Origin: Lachnospiraceae bacterium UBA7196
GTDB lineage: Bacteria > Bacillota > Clostridia > Lachnospirales > Lachnospiraceae
Direction: 5' to 3'
NCBI GenBank assembly: GCA_002490835.1
Contig: DKUU01000014.1
Span: forward strand, 8,510 to 72,509
DNA length: 64,000 nt
Shown here: positions 42,088 to 50,965 of the stretch, piece after piece
Position numbering within the stretch: position 1 is the stretch's first letter
How the letters are laid out: each line of letters begins with the position of its first letter
Translations under genes and position numbers: made by a program
The notes under the pieces: generated by a model
What the model saw: the letters and a program-made list of their open reading frames with translations, nothing else
Databases searched by the model: none
Told to the model about the DNA's origin: nothing

Positions 42088-42735
42088 TTAGTTTGATGCG
42101 ATCTGGCCTGCGCCTGCCTGATCCAGAACATTCTGTGCAGAGTTCGCTTCTTCAGCCATCTTGTCAAAGCCTGCCATTACCGCGTCGTAGGTCTGCTTGG
42201 AAATCTCAGGAAGCTCGCCGCCCCAGGTCTTCTCCGCCTGCTCGTAGCCTTTCTTGAATGCAGCACGCATATCTTCGATCTTGCTGGGATCGCCGCCGGT
42301 CAGTGCCGTTGCGAAATCAAGGATTCTGCCGGAGGTCTGTTTTACGCCCCAGTAGCCGTCTTCGGAAATGTCTTCCTGCGCCTGCGCCTTCGTTGCCGCA
42401 TCCACCTCGAATTTGCCGCTGGCAAGGAACTGCCACATATCGTTGGCAACGCTGAAGGTCTGGCCCTGCTTGGTCATCAACTGCTGCACAATGTTCTGCA
42501 GCTGTTTTGAATGCTCCGCAGCATCGGCTTTCATTTTGTTGACCAGCTCCGTGTTCTGTACGTATTTTTTCAAAGGTACGTTTGCGCTGTCCTTTGAAGG
42601 CTCGTAAACGACGCCGTTCTCGCCCTTCTCGTTATTGTCCTTTGTCTCCTCCGCGGGCTTCGTGTTCTCCGCCTGATTGATCGGAAGTGTCTCGTAAGCA
42701 TTTGTACCTACGCCGCTAATTCCATTTACGCTCAT
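42088..42735 (-). CDS. Conserved-looking protein of unknown function
   Basis: The 215-residue protein has no signal peptide or membrane helix. It has a low-complexity charged segment (about 25-55, Glu/Lys/Asn-rich) and predicted helical stretches (NTELVNKMKADAAEHSKQLQ and RAAFKKGYEQAEKTWGGELP). I do not recognise the family. The N-terminal MSVNGISGVGTNAYE resembles the unstructured ends of small exported or flagella-associated proteins, which is only suggestive. The start at 42735 is supported by GGAGGG; the longer in-frame reading to 42789 lacks one. Confidence 0.75.
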   Translation of the reverse strand: MSVNGISGVGTNAYETLPINQAENTKPAEETKDNNEKGENGVVYEPSKDSANVPLKKYVQNTELVNKMKADAAEHSKQLQNIVQQLMTKQGQTFSVANDMWQFLASGKFEVDAATKAQAQEDISEDGYWGVKQTSGRILDFATALTGGDPSKIEDMRAAFKKGYEQAEKTWGGELPEISKQTYDAVMAGFDKMAEEANSAQNVLDQAGAGQIASN

Positions 42736-42929
42736 GGGTATCCCTCCTTGGAAATTAAGAATGTTTATTGTTTCGTTAAGACCGCGCAAAAATAGGGCAG
42801 TCTTCTTTTTCTATTTATTATATCGTACCATTTTCCCAGATTGATTAGAAGAGAAAAGTATAATTTTGCATAAATTTAACAATTTTTTTGAAAAAGACAG
42901 GTTTTTGAGAGCAAAAGGAGGAGGAAAAC

Positions 42930-42972
42930 TTGACTTTTTGTACGAATATAAGTACAATCTTTGTATACAAAG
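42930..42972 (+). promoter_or_regulatory. Promoter with overlapping TTGTAC palindromes (ispE-gntR operon)
   Basis: TTGACT (42930-42935) and TACAAT (42953-42958) are 17 bases apart. A TTGTAC...GTACAA inverted repeat spans the spacer, and CTTTGTATACAAAG (42959-42972), a perfect 14-bp palindrome, covers the start site. The core TTGTATACAA fits the TNGTNNACNA shape common for FCD-type GntR regulators. The rest of 42736-43029 shows nothing else. Confidence 0.7.
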
Positions 42973-43029
42973 TACACAAGATTACAAATGACTGTTACTA
43001 ATCTATGATAGAAGGAATGCAGATTAAGA

Positions 43030-43905
43030 ATGGTAAAAGAAAAGGCGTATGCGAAAATTAATCTGGGTCTGGATGTGCTTAGGCGCCGGGCGGACGGTTA
43101 CCACGAGGTAAAGATGATCATGCAGACCGTTAATATTTGCGACGATCTGACGTTTGAACAGAGTGCGGAGTCCGGCGTTCATCTGGAAATCGAAGGTGCT
43201 GATCTGCCGACAGGCGGGGATAACCTCATCTGCCGCGCGGCCGCATTGATTATGGAAGCGGGAAAGATAGCGGAAGGGGTGCATATCACCCTGCAAAAGC
43301 GCATTCCCATCGCGGCCGGCATGGCGGGCGGCAGCGCCGACGCGGCGGCCGCACTGCGGGGCTTGAACCGGCTGTTCGGTTTGGGATATACGGCACAAAA
43401 GCTGCGTGAGCTGGGCGTGAAGCTGGGCGCGGACATCCCCTACTGTATCGAGGGGGGGACCATGCTCTCCGAGGGAATCGGCGAGATCCTGACAGCGCTT
43501 CCCGCGCCGCCGGCCTGTCATCTGGTGGTGGCAAAGCCGGATATCGACGTATCGACAGCCTTTGTTTACGGGAACCTGAAGGCGGACAGCCTGCCCTTTC
43601 ACCCGGACATCGACGGTATGGCGCAGGCGCTTGCGCAGGGCAATCTTAGGGGCATTACGGACAAGATGGGGAACGTGCTGGAGACGGTTACGGAGAAGGC
43701 TTATCCCGTGATCACGGAATTGAAGACACAGATGTGTGAATTGGGCGCGGAAAATGCCCTGATGAGCGGCAGCGGCCCCACCGTGTTTGGCATTTGTGTG
43801 AAAAAGGAGACGGCGGAGCGCATCGCGGCGGCTATCCGGAATAAGGAGCCTGCCTGCGCGGTCTTTGTGACATCGTTTCATAACGGAGCGAAAGAAGGAT
43901 TGTGA
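43030..43905 (+). CDS. ispE: 4-diphosphocytidyl-2-C-methyl-D-erythritol kinase
   Basis: IspE phosphorylates CDP-methylerythritol in the MEP isoprenoid pathway. The 291-residue GHMP-family kinase shows KAYAKINLGLDVLRRRADGY, the ATP-binding glycine loop PIAAGMAGGSADAAAALRGL and GSGPTVFGI near the C-terminus. GAAGGAA is about ten bases upstream. The gene is followed 62 bases later by a GntR regulator, with which it likely forms an operon. Confidence 0.95.
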   Translation: MVKEKAYAKINLGLDVLRRRADGYHEVKMIMQTVNICDDLTFEQSAESGVHLEIEGADLPTGGDNLICRAAALIMEAGKIAEGVHITLQKRIPIAAGMAGGSADAAAALRGLNRLFGLGYTAQKLRELGVKLGADIPYCIEGGTMLSEGIGEILTALPAPPACHLVVAKPDIDVSTAFVYGNLKADSLPFHPDIDGMAQALAQGNLRGITDKMGNVLETVTEKAYPVITELKTQMCELGAENALMSGSGPTVFGICVKKETAERIAAAIRNKEPACAVFVTSFHNGAKEGL

Positions 43906-43967
43906 TGATATTTTGGAAATACAAATAAGTGCGTAACATTGGATGTATTTTGAGAGGAAAGAGGCGT

Positions 43968-44669
43968 ATGGAACATGATTTCACAGTAAATATGAATGAA
44001 TTTCTTCCTCTGCGGGACGTGGTATTCAACACCCTGCGCAGGGCGATCCTGACGGGCGAATTAAAGCCGGGGGAGCGCCTGATGGAGATTCATCTGGCAA
44101 ACCGTCTGGGCGTGAGCCGTACGCCGATCAGGGAGGCCATCCGCAAGCTGGAGCTGGAGGGCCTTGTCACCATGATCCCCAGACGGGGCGCGGAGGTGGC
44201 CCAGATCACGGAGAAGAGCTTACAGGATGTGCTGGAAGTGCGGCGGGCTTTGGATGCCCTCTGCGCGGAGCTTGCCTGCGACAGGATCACCGCCGAAGGG
44301 AAGGCTGCTTTAAAGAAAGCCTGTGACGGATTTGAGGCCGCGACAAAGGCAGGGGAGATCGTGGAAATTGCGGCGGCGGACGTTGCCCTGCATGACATTA
44401 TCGTACAGGCCACGGGAAACCAGAGACTGATCTCGCTGATTAATAACCTTTCGGAGCAGATGTACCGGTATCGCTTTGAATATATCAAGGACGAGAGCGG
44501 GCATGAGAATCTGGTAAGCGAGCATAGGATGATATATGAGAGCATAATGAAGGGAGATAAGGAGGGTGCGGCGGCGGCAGCCAGACTCCATATCGATAAT
44601 CAGGAGAAAAGTATCATCAGGCAGATTCGGATCGATCCTAACAGAAAAAACGGGAGCAGGCGGCACTGA
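43968..44669 (+). CDS. GntR-family regulator, FCD type
   Basis: The 233-residue protein has an N-terminal winged helix (LRDVVFNTLRRAILTGELKP then LGVSRTPIREAIRKLELEGL) and a C-terminal helical FCD effector domain (about 90-220, with Asp/His metal-ligand candidates in DVALHDIIVQATGNQRLI). ATG 43968 is chosen because GAGAGGAAA precedes it; the GTG at 43929 would add 13 unlikely residues. Its binding site may be the TTGTATACAA palindrome in front of ispE, making the operon autoregulated. Confidence 0.9.
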   Translation: MEHDFTVNMNEFLPLRDVVFNTLRRAILTGELKPGERLMEIHLANRLGVSRTPIREAIRKLELEGLVTMIPRRGAEVAQITEKSLQDVLEVRRALDALCAELACDRITAEGKAALKKACDGFEAATKAGEIVEIAAADVALHDIIVQATGNQRLISLINNLSEQMYRYRFEYIKDESGHENLVSEHRMIYESIMKGDKEGAAAAARLHIDNQEKSIIRQIRIDPNRKNGSRRH

Positions 44670-44738
44670 TTGTATCAGAAAGGCATAATGCGGTTATACT
44701 CCAAATGCCGGGAATACGGCGGATGGGAGAAAACGGTT

Positions 44739-45035
44739 ATGTGGAAGATCAGTAAAAGATTGGCAGCCTGCATGTTTGCGACAGCATGGTGGGGGATATT
44801 TTATCCGGAGCTTTGCTTTTCGGAGGATACCTGCGCGGTGGTGCAGATAGAAGAGACGCAGGGGGAAAACGAAGAGGCGCAGGGACAGAATGGGCGCGTG
44901 CAAAATCGAAGCGATAGGCGGCGGAGCCGTTCGGAGGAGATCGACGCGGCGGATATCTGGCAGGCTTCGGGAGACAGGATCGTGATTCGCAGCAAACTTT
45001 GGGAGTGGTGTGAGGAGAATTGGTTTTATGAATGA
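44739..45035 (+). CDS. Small secreted protein of unknown function
   Basis: The 98-residue reading begins with a Sec-type signal (RLAACMFATAWWGIFYP) and continues as a Glu/Gln/Arg-rich, low-complexity chain ending SKLWEWCEENWFYE. GGGAG lies about ten bases upstream; an in-frame ATG at 44688 would extend the N-terminus. The end overlaps the murI start by eight bases. No family is recognised, so it could be a fast-evolving real gene or a spurious frame. Confidence 0.45.
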   Translation: MWKISKRLAACMFATAWWGIFYPELCFSEDTCAVVQIEETQGENEEAQGQNGRVQNRSDRRRSRSEEIDAADIWQASGDRIVIRSKLWEWCEENWFYE

Positions 45036-45861
45036 TAGCAGAGAAACGCATAATGACCCGATCGGGGTGTTTGATTCAGGCGTGGGGGGTCTGACCGTGG
45101 CGCGGGAGATCATGCGCCAGCTCCCCAACGAGCGGATCGTCTATTTTGGCGATACGGCCAGAGTGCCTTACGGAAATAAGTCCAAAGAGACGGTGACGAA
45201 GTTTTCCAGACAGATCGTACACTTTCTAAAAGAGCAGCAGGTCAAGGCGATCGTGGTGGCCTGCAATACCGCCAGCGCCTACGCCTTAGAGGAGCTGGAA
45301 CAGGAGGTGGATATCCCGATTATCGGCGTGATGAAGCCGGGCGCGCGGGCGGCCATCCAGACGACAAAAAATAAAAAGGTGGGTGTGGCAGCCACGGAAG
45401 CAACTGTCCACAGTGGAATCTATACCCGTTACATAAAAGAAAATGACGCTAGTGTCAGTGTTTTGGAAAAGGCCTGTCCGCTTTTTGTTCCTCTGGTGGA
45501 GGAGGGGCTGTGGGAGGATCCCGTGACTGACGAGATCGCAAGGCGTTATCTGAGCGAATTGATCGACAGCGGCATCGATACGCTGATCCTGGGCTGTACG
45601 CATTATCCCATGCTGCGTTCCACAGTGGCGAAGATCATGGGGGAGGGCGTGACCCTTGTAAATCCCGCCTACGAGACGGCCAGAGAATTAAAAATCCTGC
45701 TGGCGGAGAAGGGGCTGGAGAGCGGGCACCGGCCGGGGCTCGGTACGGAGCTGTACCGGTTTTATGTCAGCGACGGCGCCGAGAAATTCAAGCAGCTTGC
45801 CAATTCGATCCTGACCTATGGGATCTTGTCCACCAAGGTGGTCAATATCGAGGAGTATTAA
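45028..45861 (+). CDS. murI: Glutamate racemase
   Basis: MurI converts L- to D-glutamate for peptidoglycan. The 277-residue enzyme shows DPIGVFDSGVGGLTVAREIM, the first catalytic cysteine in VVACNTASAYAL and the second in LILGCTHYPML, which act as the two-base pair. ATG 45028 has GAGGAG ten bases upstream; the in-frame GTG at 45010 overlaps that site. A DUF1934 gene follows closely and is probably co-transcribed. Confidence 0.96.
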   Translation: MNDSRETHNDPIGVFDSGVGGLTVAREIMRQLPNERIVYFGDTARVPYGNKSKETVTKFSRQIVHFLKEQQVKAIVVACNTASAYALEELEQEVDIPIIGVMKPGARAAIQTTKNKKVGVAATEATVHSGIYTRYIKENDASVSVLEKACPLFVPLVEEGLWEDPVTDEIARRYLSELIDSGIDTLILGCTHYPMLRSTVAKIMGEGVTLVNPAYETARELKILLAEKGLESGHRPGLGTELYRFYVSDGAEKFKQLANSILTYGILSTKVVNIEEY

Positions 45862-45888
45862 GTGATTGTAGCAGAAAGAAGGTAACAC

Positions 45889-46341
45889 ATGACAAAAGAA
45901 GTTTTATTGACATTACAGGGGTTACAGTTCGACCAGCGGGAAGAGGACTCGGATAAGATTGAGATGGTCACTGTCGGCGATTATTTTAAGAAAAATGACA
46001 GACATTACGTAGTCTACGAGGAAGTCACGGAAGGCTTTGAGCAGCCGACAAAGAACCGTCTCAAATTCAGCGATCACATGGTGGAGCTGACGAGAAACGG
46101 TCTGGTGAACGTACACATGGTCTTTCAGGAAAATAAGAAAAATATGTCGAATTACAACACGCCCTTCGGACAGATTCTGGTGGGCATCGATACCAAGCGC
46201 ATCGATATCAAAGAAAAAGAGGACAATATCGTGGTGAATGTGGATTATGCGCTGGATATCAACTACGAATTTCTCTCGGACTGTCATATCAAGATCGATA
46301 TCCGCTCCAAAGAAAACAGCGGCTTTACATTATTATCATAA
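45889..46341 (+). CDS. DUF1934 beta-barrel protein
   Basis: This 150-residue cytosolic protein matches the DUF1934 family, a small lipocalin-like beta barrel (EMVTVGDYFKKNDRHYVVYE, then KNRLKFSDHMVELTRNGLVN). Its role is unknown. It lies 27 bases after murI and precedes a pair of hairpins. Confidence 0.85.
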   Translation: MTKEVLLTLQGLQFDQREEDSDKIEMVTVGDYFKKNDRHYVVYEEVTEGFEQPTKNRLKFSDHMVELTRNGLVNVHMVFQENKKNMSNYNTPFGQILVGIDTKRIDIKEKEDNIVVNVDYALDINYEFLSDCHIKIDIRSKENSGFTLLS

Positions 46342-46354
46342 AGCCACTGTCGGC

Positions 46355-46403
46355 CGAGTCCGCAAAGCGGACTCGCGGAGTTAATTGCGTAGCAATTTAC
46401 TCC
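46355..46403. terminator. Two hairpins between convergent genes
   Basis: CGAGTCCGC-AAA-GCGGACTCG is perfect; GGAGTTAATTGC-GTA-GCAATTTACTCC has one mismatch. A weak TGTTATTTT follows. Confidence 0.65.
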
Positions 46404-46405
46404 TG

Positions 46406-46882
46406 TTATTTTACGGGCTTCGCGCCTGCTTTTTCCTGCGCTTTTTCCACCAACTGTTTGAACTTGCTTTTCTTTTTCTGCTCTACGGCGGGCGCTTTGC
46501 CGTGCAGGCCCTTCACGTCCGTGATGTAGATGCCGCTGACTACTGCCTTTACTTCCTTTTTGACGGGAACGGCGTCAAATATTTTTTCCTCGCAGATGAG
46601 CGTCATGATCTGCGGGCCGACCTTAGCCTTTACCACGGGAAGTTTGGAGCTGCGAAGGAGTTTCGGCGTCTGCTCCAGAATGACCTGCGGCAGTCCCGCA
46701 TCTTTGAGTTTCATGCGTTTCTTATCGATGACGAGCATGGAGATCGTCTGCTTCATGGCGTCGATCTGTTCCTGCTGTTCGGCCTGCTTCTTCTGCGCTT
46801 TCTTTCCGAGGAAGTACAAGGTGACTACGGCGATGATAATGACCGCCAGTATCACCAGAAGAACGATTGTGATTGTGTTCAT
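46406..46882 (-). CDS. Single-pass membrane protein of unknown function
   Basis: The 158-residue protein has an N-terminal membrane helix (TIVLLVILAVIIIAVVTLYF), a Lys/Gln-rich coil, a soluble central part (MISMLVIDKK-type core through ITDVKGLHG) and a Lys-rich C-terminal tail. GGAGG lies seven bases before the start. The topology suggests a cytoplasmic domain tethered to the membrane. No family name is offered. Confidence 0.75.
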   Translation of the reverse strand: MNTITIVLLVILAVIIIAVVTLYFLGKKAQKKQAEQQEQIDAMKQTISMLVIDKKRMKLKDAGLPQVILEQTPKLLRSSKLPVVKAKVGPQIMTLICEEKIFDAVPVKKEVKAVVSGIYITDVKGLHGKAPAVEQKKKSKFKQLVEKAQEKAGAKPVK

Positions 46883-47041
46883 GCGATTGCCTCCGTATCT
46901 GTTTCAATAGTATGTAAAAATGATTTTAGCATTATTTCACCCATTCCGCAAGTGGGCAGATATGGACAGCGGGGGTGTAGTGTGGTATGATTTATGAGGA
47001 AATTGCCGAAAGGTTTTTAAGAAAAGAGGTAATGGGGAGAA

Positions 47042-48136
47042 ATGAAGAAAAAAATCTGTGTGACCGCGGCGGTGCTTTCCGCATCGCTGCTTCTGACTGC
47101 TTGCGGAAATAAGGAATATCTGAAAAATATCAAGGCAGAAAAGTACGTGACACTGGGCGAGTATAAAGGGATTACGGCGACGGCTGAAAAGCAGGAAGTG
47201 ACGGACGAGCTGGTGGAGGAACTTATTGCGGACAGTTATCTTGCCGCGAAGGCAGAGAAGCTTCCCGTGACGGGCAGGACCGTTCAGGAAGGAGACGTAG
47301 TAAATATTGACTTTGCAGGCTACCGTGATGGCGTGGCCTTTGAGGGCGGCACGGCGGCGGGCTTTGATCTGACCATCGGTTCGGGACAGTTCATCGCCGG
47401 TTTCGAGGAGGGGCTGATCGGGGCGAATATCGGAGATCAGTTGAGCCTTGACCTGAAATTTCCTGACTATTATCCGGGCAACCCGGATCTGGAGGGGCAG
47501 CCCGTGGTCTTTGAAGTGACGGTCAACAGCATAGCGGAGAGCAAAAACCCGGAGCTTACGGACGAGCTGGTGGAAGAACTGAGCACGGCGGGGTACAACG
47601 TGGGAGGAAGCCGGACGGCAGAGGAATTGCGGCAGTGGGTTCGCGATAATTGTGAGCAGGTCGCGCAGTCCGATTACGATAGTGCGATCGAGGCGGACCT
47701 TGCTTCAAAGATTATGGAGAATTGTACCTTTCAGGATCCGCCGGAAGAATTGGTGAAGCGCCTGACAGAAGGTATTGAAAAAAGTATGAGTGCGCGGGCG
47801 GCATCTTATAATATGACCTTGGCACAATATATGCAGCGTTCTCAGCAACTGGACGAAACAGGTTACCGTACCCTCTTTGAAGAGGAGGGACTGAGGATGG
47901 CGAAGCTGCTCATCATGTATCAGGCGATTGCCGACAGGGAAGGCCTCGCTCCCACAAAGGAGGAGATCGCGGAAGAGATATCGGAACAGATGGCGGCCTA
48001 CGGCTATACTTCTGAGGAGGAATATCAAAAAAATGTGGATAAAGCGTCAATGGAGGAAAATTTGATGCGGAAAAAAGTGGTGGCATTTCTGAAAGAGAAT
48101 GGTAATCTTCAGGTGACGGCCACGACTGTGGACTGA
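47042..48136 (+). CDS. Trigger-factor-like peptidyl-prolyl isomerase lipoprotein
   Basis: The 364-residue precursor has lipobox LTAC (Cys21). The mature chain has an FKBP-type isomerase domain (about 80-170; VQEGDVVNIDFAGYRDGVAF, TIGSGQFIAGFEEGLIGANI) followed by a helical region like the trigger-factor C-terminal chaperone domain (ENCTFQDPPEELVKRLTEGI then MYQAIADREGLAPTKEEIAE). The ribosome-binding N-domain of cytosolic trigger factor is missing, as suits a secreted protein. It would assist folding of exported proteins at the membrane surface. It precedes asnS by 41 bases. Confidence 0.9.
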   Translation: MKKKICVTAAVLSASLLLTACGNKEYLKNIKAEKYVTLGEYKGITATAEKQEVTDELVEELIADSYLAAKAEKLPVTGRTVQEGDVVNIDFAGYRDGVAFEGGTAAGFDLTIGSGQFIAGFEEGLIGANIGDQLSLDLKFPDYYPGNPDLEGQPVVFEVTVNSIAESKNPELTDELVEELSTAGYNVGGSRTAEELRQWVRDNCEQVAQSDYDSAIEADLASKIMENCTFQDPPEELVKRLTEGIEKSMSARAASYNMTLAQYMQRSQQLDETGYRTLFEEEGLRMAKLLIMYQAIADREGLAPTKEEIAEEISEQMAAYGYTSEEEYQKNVDKASMEENLMRKKVVAFLKENGNLQVTATTVD

Positions 48137-48177
48137 TAAGAACACAAAAGTAAGAAAGTAAGATAGGAGAGTTGGAT

Positions 48178-49569
48178 ATGAATTTAACAGACATCAGGGA
48201 ATTGTATCGCGACAGCGATAGTTTTATTGATAAGGAAGTGACCGTGGGCGGCTGGGTACGAAGCATCCGGGATTCCAAGACCTTCGGTTTCATCGTCTTA
48301 AACGACGGCACCTTTTTTGAGCCGCTGCAGGTAGTGTACGGGGACGGCCTTGCGAACTTCGAGAGCATCTCCAAGCTGAATGTCGGTTCTGCTATCCTTG
48401 CGAGAGGAAAGATCGTAGCGACGCCAGAGGCTAAGCAGAAGTTTGAGATGCAGGCCGAGGAGGTTATTGTGGAGGGCGAGTCCACGGCGGACTATCCTTT
48501 GCAGAAAAAGCGGCACAGTTTTGAATATCTGCGCACCATTTCCCATCTGCGTCCGAGGACAAATACGTTTCAGGCAGTCTTTCGGGTGCGTTCGCTGATC
48601 GCCTACGCGATCCACACTTTCTTTCAGGAGCGGGATTTTGTGTATGTGCACACGCCCATCATTACGGGGAGCGACTGTGAGGGCGCGGGCGAAATGTTTC
48701 AGGTGACGACCCTCGATCTGAAGAATCTGCCGCTAACGCCAGAAGGGGAAGTAGATTATTCTAAGGATTTTTTCGGCAAGCCCACCAACCTGACCGTGAG
48801 CGGACAGCTCAACGTGGAGACCTATTGTTTTGCCTTTAAGAATGTCTATACGTTCGGACCTACTTTCCGGGCGGAAAATTCCAATACCACCAGACATGCG
48901 GCGGAATTTTGGATGATCGAGCCGGAGATTGCTTTTGCTGACTTAAAGGACGATATGATGCTCGCGGAAGCTATGCTTAAGCATGTGATCCGCTACGTAC
49001 TGGAAAATGCGCCGGAGGAGATGAATTTCTTCAACCAGTTTGTCGATAAAGGACTGATTGAAAGATTAAATCACGTGGTCAATTCAGATTTTGCCCATGT
49101 GACTTACACCGATGCGATCGAGATCTTAAAGAAGCATAACGATGAATTTGAATATAAGGTCGAGTGGGGCTGCGATCTGCAGACCGAGCATGAGCGCTTC
49201 CTGACCGAGCAGGAGTTCAAACGCCCTGTGTTCGTGACGGATTATCCCAAGGAGATTAAGGCCTTCTATATGAAACTCAATGAGGACGGCAAGACCGTGG
49301 CGGCAATGGACTGCCTCGTGCCCGGCATTGGCGAGATCATCGGCGGAAGCCAGAGAGAGGACGATCTTGCGCTTTTGGAAAAGCGGATGGAGGAGCTATC
49401 CCTGAACAAGGAAGACTATCAGTTTTATCTCGATCTGCGCAAGTACGGCTCCGCGCGCCACGCGGGCTTCGGTCTGGGCTTTGAGCGCTGCGTCATGTAT
49501 CTGACGGGCATGGGCAATATCCGCGACGTGGTGCCCTTCCCCAGAACAGTGAATAACTGCGAGTTATAA
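48178..49569 (+). CDS. asnS: Asparaginyl-tRNA synthetase
   Basis: AsnS charges tRNA-Asn. The 463-residue class IIb synthetase has an N-terminal OB-fold (VTVGGWVRSIRDSKTFGFIV), motif 2 region GPTFRAENSNTTRHAAEFWM and motif 3 GLGFERCVMYLTGMGNIRDV. ATG 48178 is chosen with AGGAGAG seven bases upstream over the in-frame TTG at 48172. No T-box leader is visible; the upstream gap is only 41 bases, so it may share the upstream transcript. Confidence 0.96.
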   Translation: MNLTDIRELYRDSDSFIDKEVTVGGWVRSIRDSKTFGFIVLNDGTFFEPLQVVYGDGLANFESISKLNVGSAILARGKIVATPEAKQKFEMQAEEVIVEGESTADYPLQKKRHSFEYLRTISHLRPRTNTFQAVFRVRSLIAYAIHTFFQERDFVYVHTPIITGSDCEGAGEMFQVTTLDLKNLPLTPEGEVDYSKDFFGKPTNLTVSGQLNVETYCFAFKNVYTFGPTFRAENSNTTRHAAEFWMIEPEIAFADLKDDMMLAEAMLKHVIRYVLENAPEEMNFFNQFVDKGLIERLNHVVNSDFAHVTYTDAIEILKKHNDEFEYKVEWGCDLQTEHERFLTEQEFKRPVFVTDYPKEIKAFYMKLNEDGKTVAAMDCLVPGIGEIIGGSQREDDLALLEKRMEELSLNKEDYQFYLDLRKYGSARHAGFGLGFERCVMYLTGMGNIRDVVPFPRTVNNCEL

Positions 49570-49672
49570 TGATAATTTATTATGTAAACCATTAACAACA
49601 GCGATACCATGAAAGAACCGGAAGCGCCTGACACGTGCCATCGTATAAAATGATGCCGATAAAGGGGAAGCT

Positions 49673-50887
49673 ATGAAGAACTGGTATAAGAGAGGGCTGT
49701 ACGTCATACTGGCATTCATGCTGTGCTTATCCGTGGTAGATCCGATTTCGGCTACCACTATTTCCGAACTGCAGGAAGATGTAAAGAAAAATAAGGAGCA
49801 GTTAAAAAATGCCCAAAATAAGGCCTCTGAGGCGCAGGAAGCGCAGGAGGGTGTGGGCGAGGAGATCGAAGAGATCGATGCGGAGCTGGTCAGCCTGATC
49901 ACGGATATCAACCTGATCGAGGAGGCTATCACGAAGAAAGAAGAGGAGATCGCGGCGACACAGGTGGATTATGATGCCGCGGTGGCGGAGAAGGATGAGC
50001 AGTACGCCGCCATGAAGATTCGCATCCAATTTATGTATGAAAAGGGAGACGCATCCTATCTCAATATGTTTTTGGGCGCCTCGAATATGGGCGACATGGT
50101 AAATAAGGCGAAGTACGTGGAAGACCTGTACAATTACGATAGAAGGCTCCTTGGCGAGTACGAGGCCACCGTACAGCGGGTACAGGAATTGTGGGATACC
50201 CTTGAGGAGGATAAGTCGGAACTTGAGACCTCCCGCACGGAGTTAAAAGAGGGGCAGACCTACATGGAGGAGCTGCTCGCCAAAAAGAAGACAGAGTATG
50301 AAAATTACAGTGTGATGCTCACCAAGGCGAAGCAGGAAGCAGCCACTTATACCGCGAAGATCAAGCAGGAGACCGCGCAGATCAGAAAGCTCGAAGAGGA
50401 GGAGCGAAAGCGCAGGGAAGAAGAGGAGCGGAAACGCAGGGAAGAGGAAGAACGGAGAAAGCGGGAAGAGGAAGAGCTGGCGGCCGGCGGTGAAAGTTCC
50501 GGCGGCTCGAAACAGGAAATGCCAAAACCGGTATCTTCCGGCGGCGGCAAAGGGCAGGATATCGCGAATTATGCCTGTAAGTTTGTCGGCAACCCTTACG
50601 TGGCGGGCGGCACCAGTCTGACAAACGGGGCGGACTGTTCCGGCTTTGTGATGTCGGTTTATAAGAACTTCGGTATTTCCCTTCCCAGAAGTTCTTACGC
50701 GCAGTCTACGGTAGGTAAGGCTGTCTCCTATTCCGAGGCAAAACCGGGCGATGTGATCTATTACGGCGGTCATGTCGGCATCTACATAGGAAGCGGTCAG
50801 ATCGTCCACGCCAGCACAGAACGGACGGGAATCAAAATAACGTCGGCTACATATCGAAATATAGTGACAATAAGAAGGATTGTTTAA
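49673..50887 (+). CDS. Secreted coiled-coil NlpC/P60 endopeptidase
   Basis: The 404-residue precursor has a Sec signal (VILAFMLCLSVVDPISA), a long N-terminal coiled coil (about 28-245), a charged Glu/Arg repeat (about 243-268) and a Gly/Ser linker, then an NlpC/P60 domain. The catalytic residues are Cys322 (GADCSGF), His367 (GHVGIY) and probably His379. It cleaves peptidoglycan stem peptides, like CwlO/PcsB-type enzymes; the coiled coil may bind FtsEX, as in PcsB. It is followed by a receiver-only gene. Confidence 0.93.
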   Translation: MKNWYKRGLYVILAFMLCLSVVDPISATTISELQEDVKKNKEQLKNAQNKASEAQEAQEGVGEEIEEIDAELVSLITDINLIEEAITKKEEEIAATQVDYDAAVAEKDEQYAAMKIRIQFMYEKGDASYLNMFLGASNMGDMVNKAKYVEDLYNYDRRLLGEYEATVQRVQELWDTLEEDKSELETSRTELKEGQTYMEELLAKKKTEYENYSVMLTKAKQEAATYTAKIKQETAQIRKLEEEERKRREEEERKRREEEERRKREEEELAAGGESSGGSKQEMPKPVSSGGGKGQDIANYACKFVGNPYVAGGTSLTNGADCSGFVMSVYKNFGISLPRSSYAQSTVGKAVSYSEAKPGDVIYYGGHVGIYIGSGQIVHASTERTGIKITSATYRNIVTIRRIV

Positions 50888-50965
50888 AACTGCCGCAGGT
50901 TTCAAGGAATGAGGGAAAGGGCGGAGGATCAGCCGCGAGTTTGTGGCTCCGAAATGGAGGTAAAA

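Noticed and set aside
44090..44545. 151-residue minus-strand frame within the GntR gene
   Set aside because: It is antisense to a confident regulator and lacks a start signal.
48137..48177. Possible T-box leader of asnS
   Set aside because: The gap is only 41 bases, far too short for a T-box.
50393..50470. Short direct repeats that could suggest a CRISPR-like array
   Set aside because: They encode a Glu/Arg-rich repeat inside the NlpC/P60 protein; units have no spacers.
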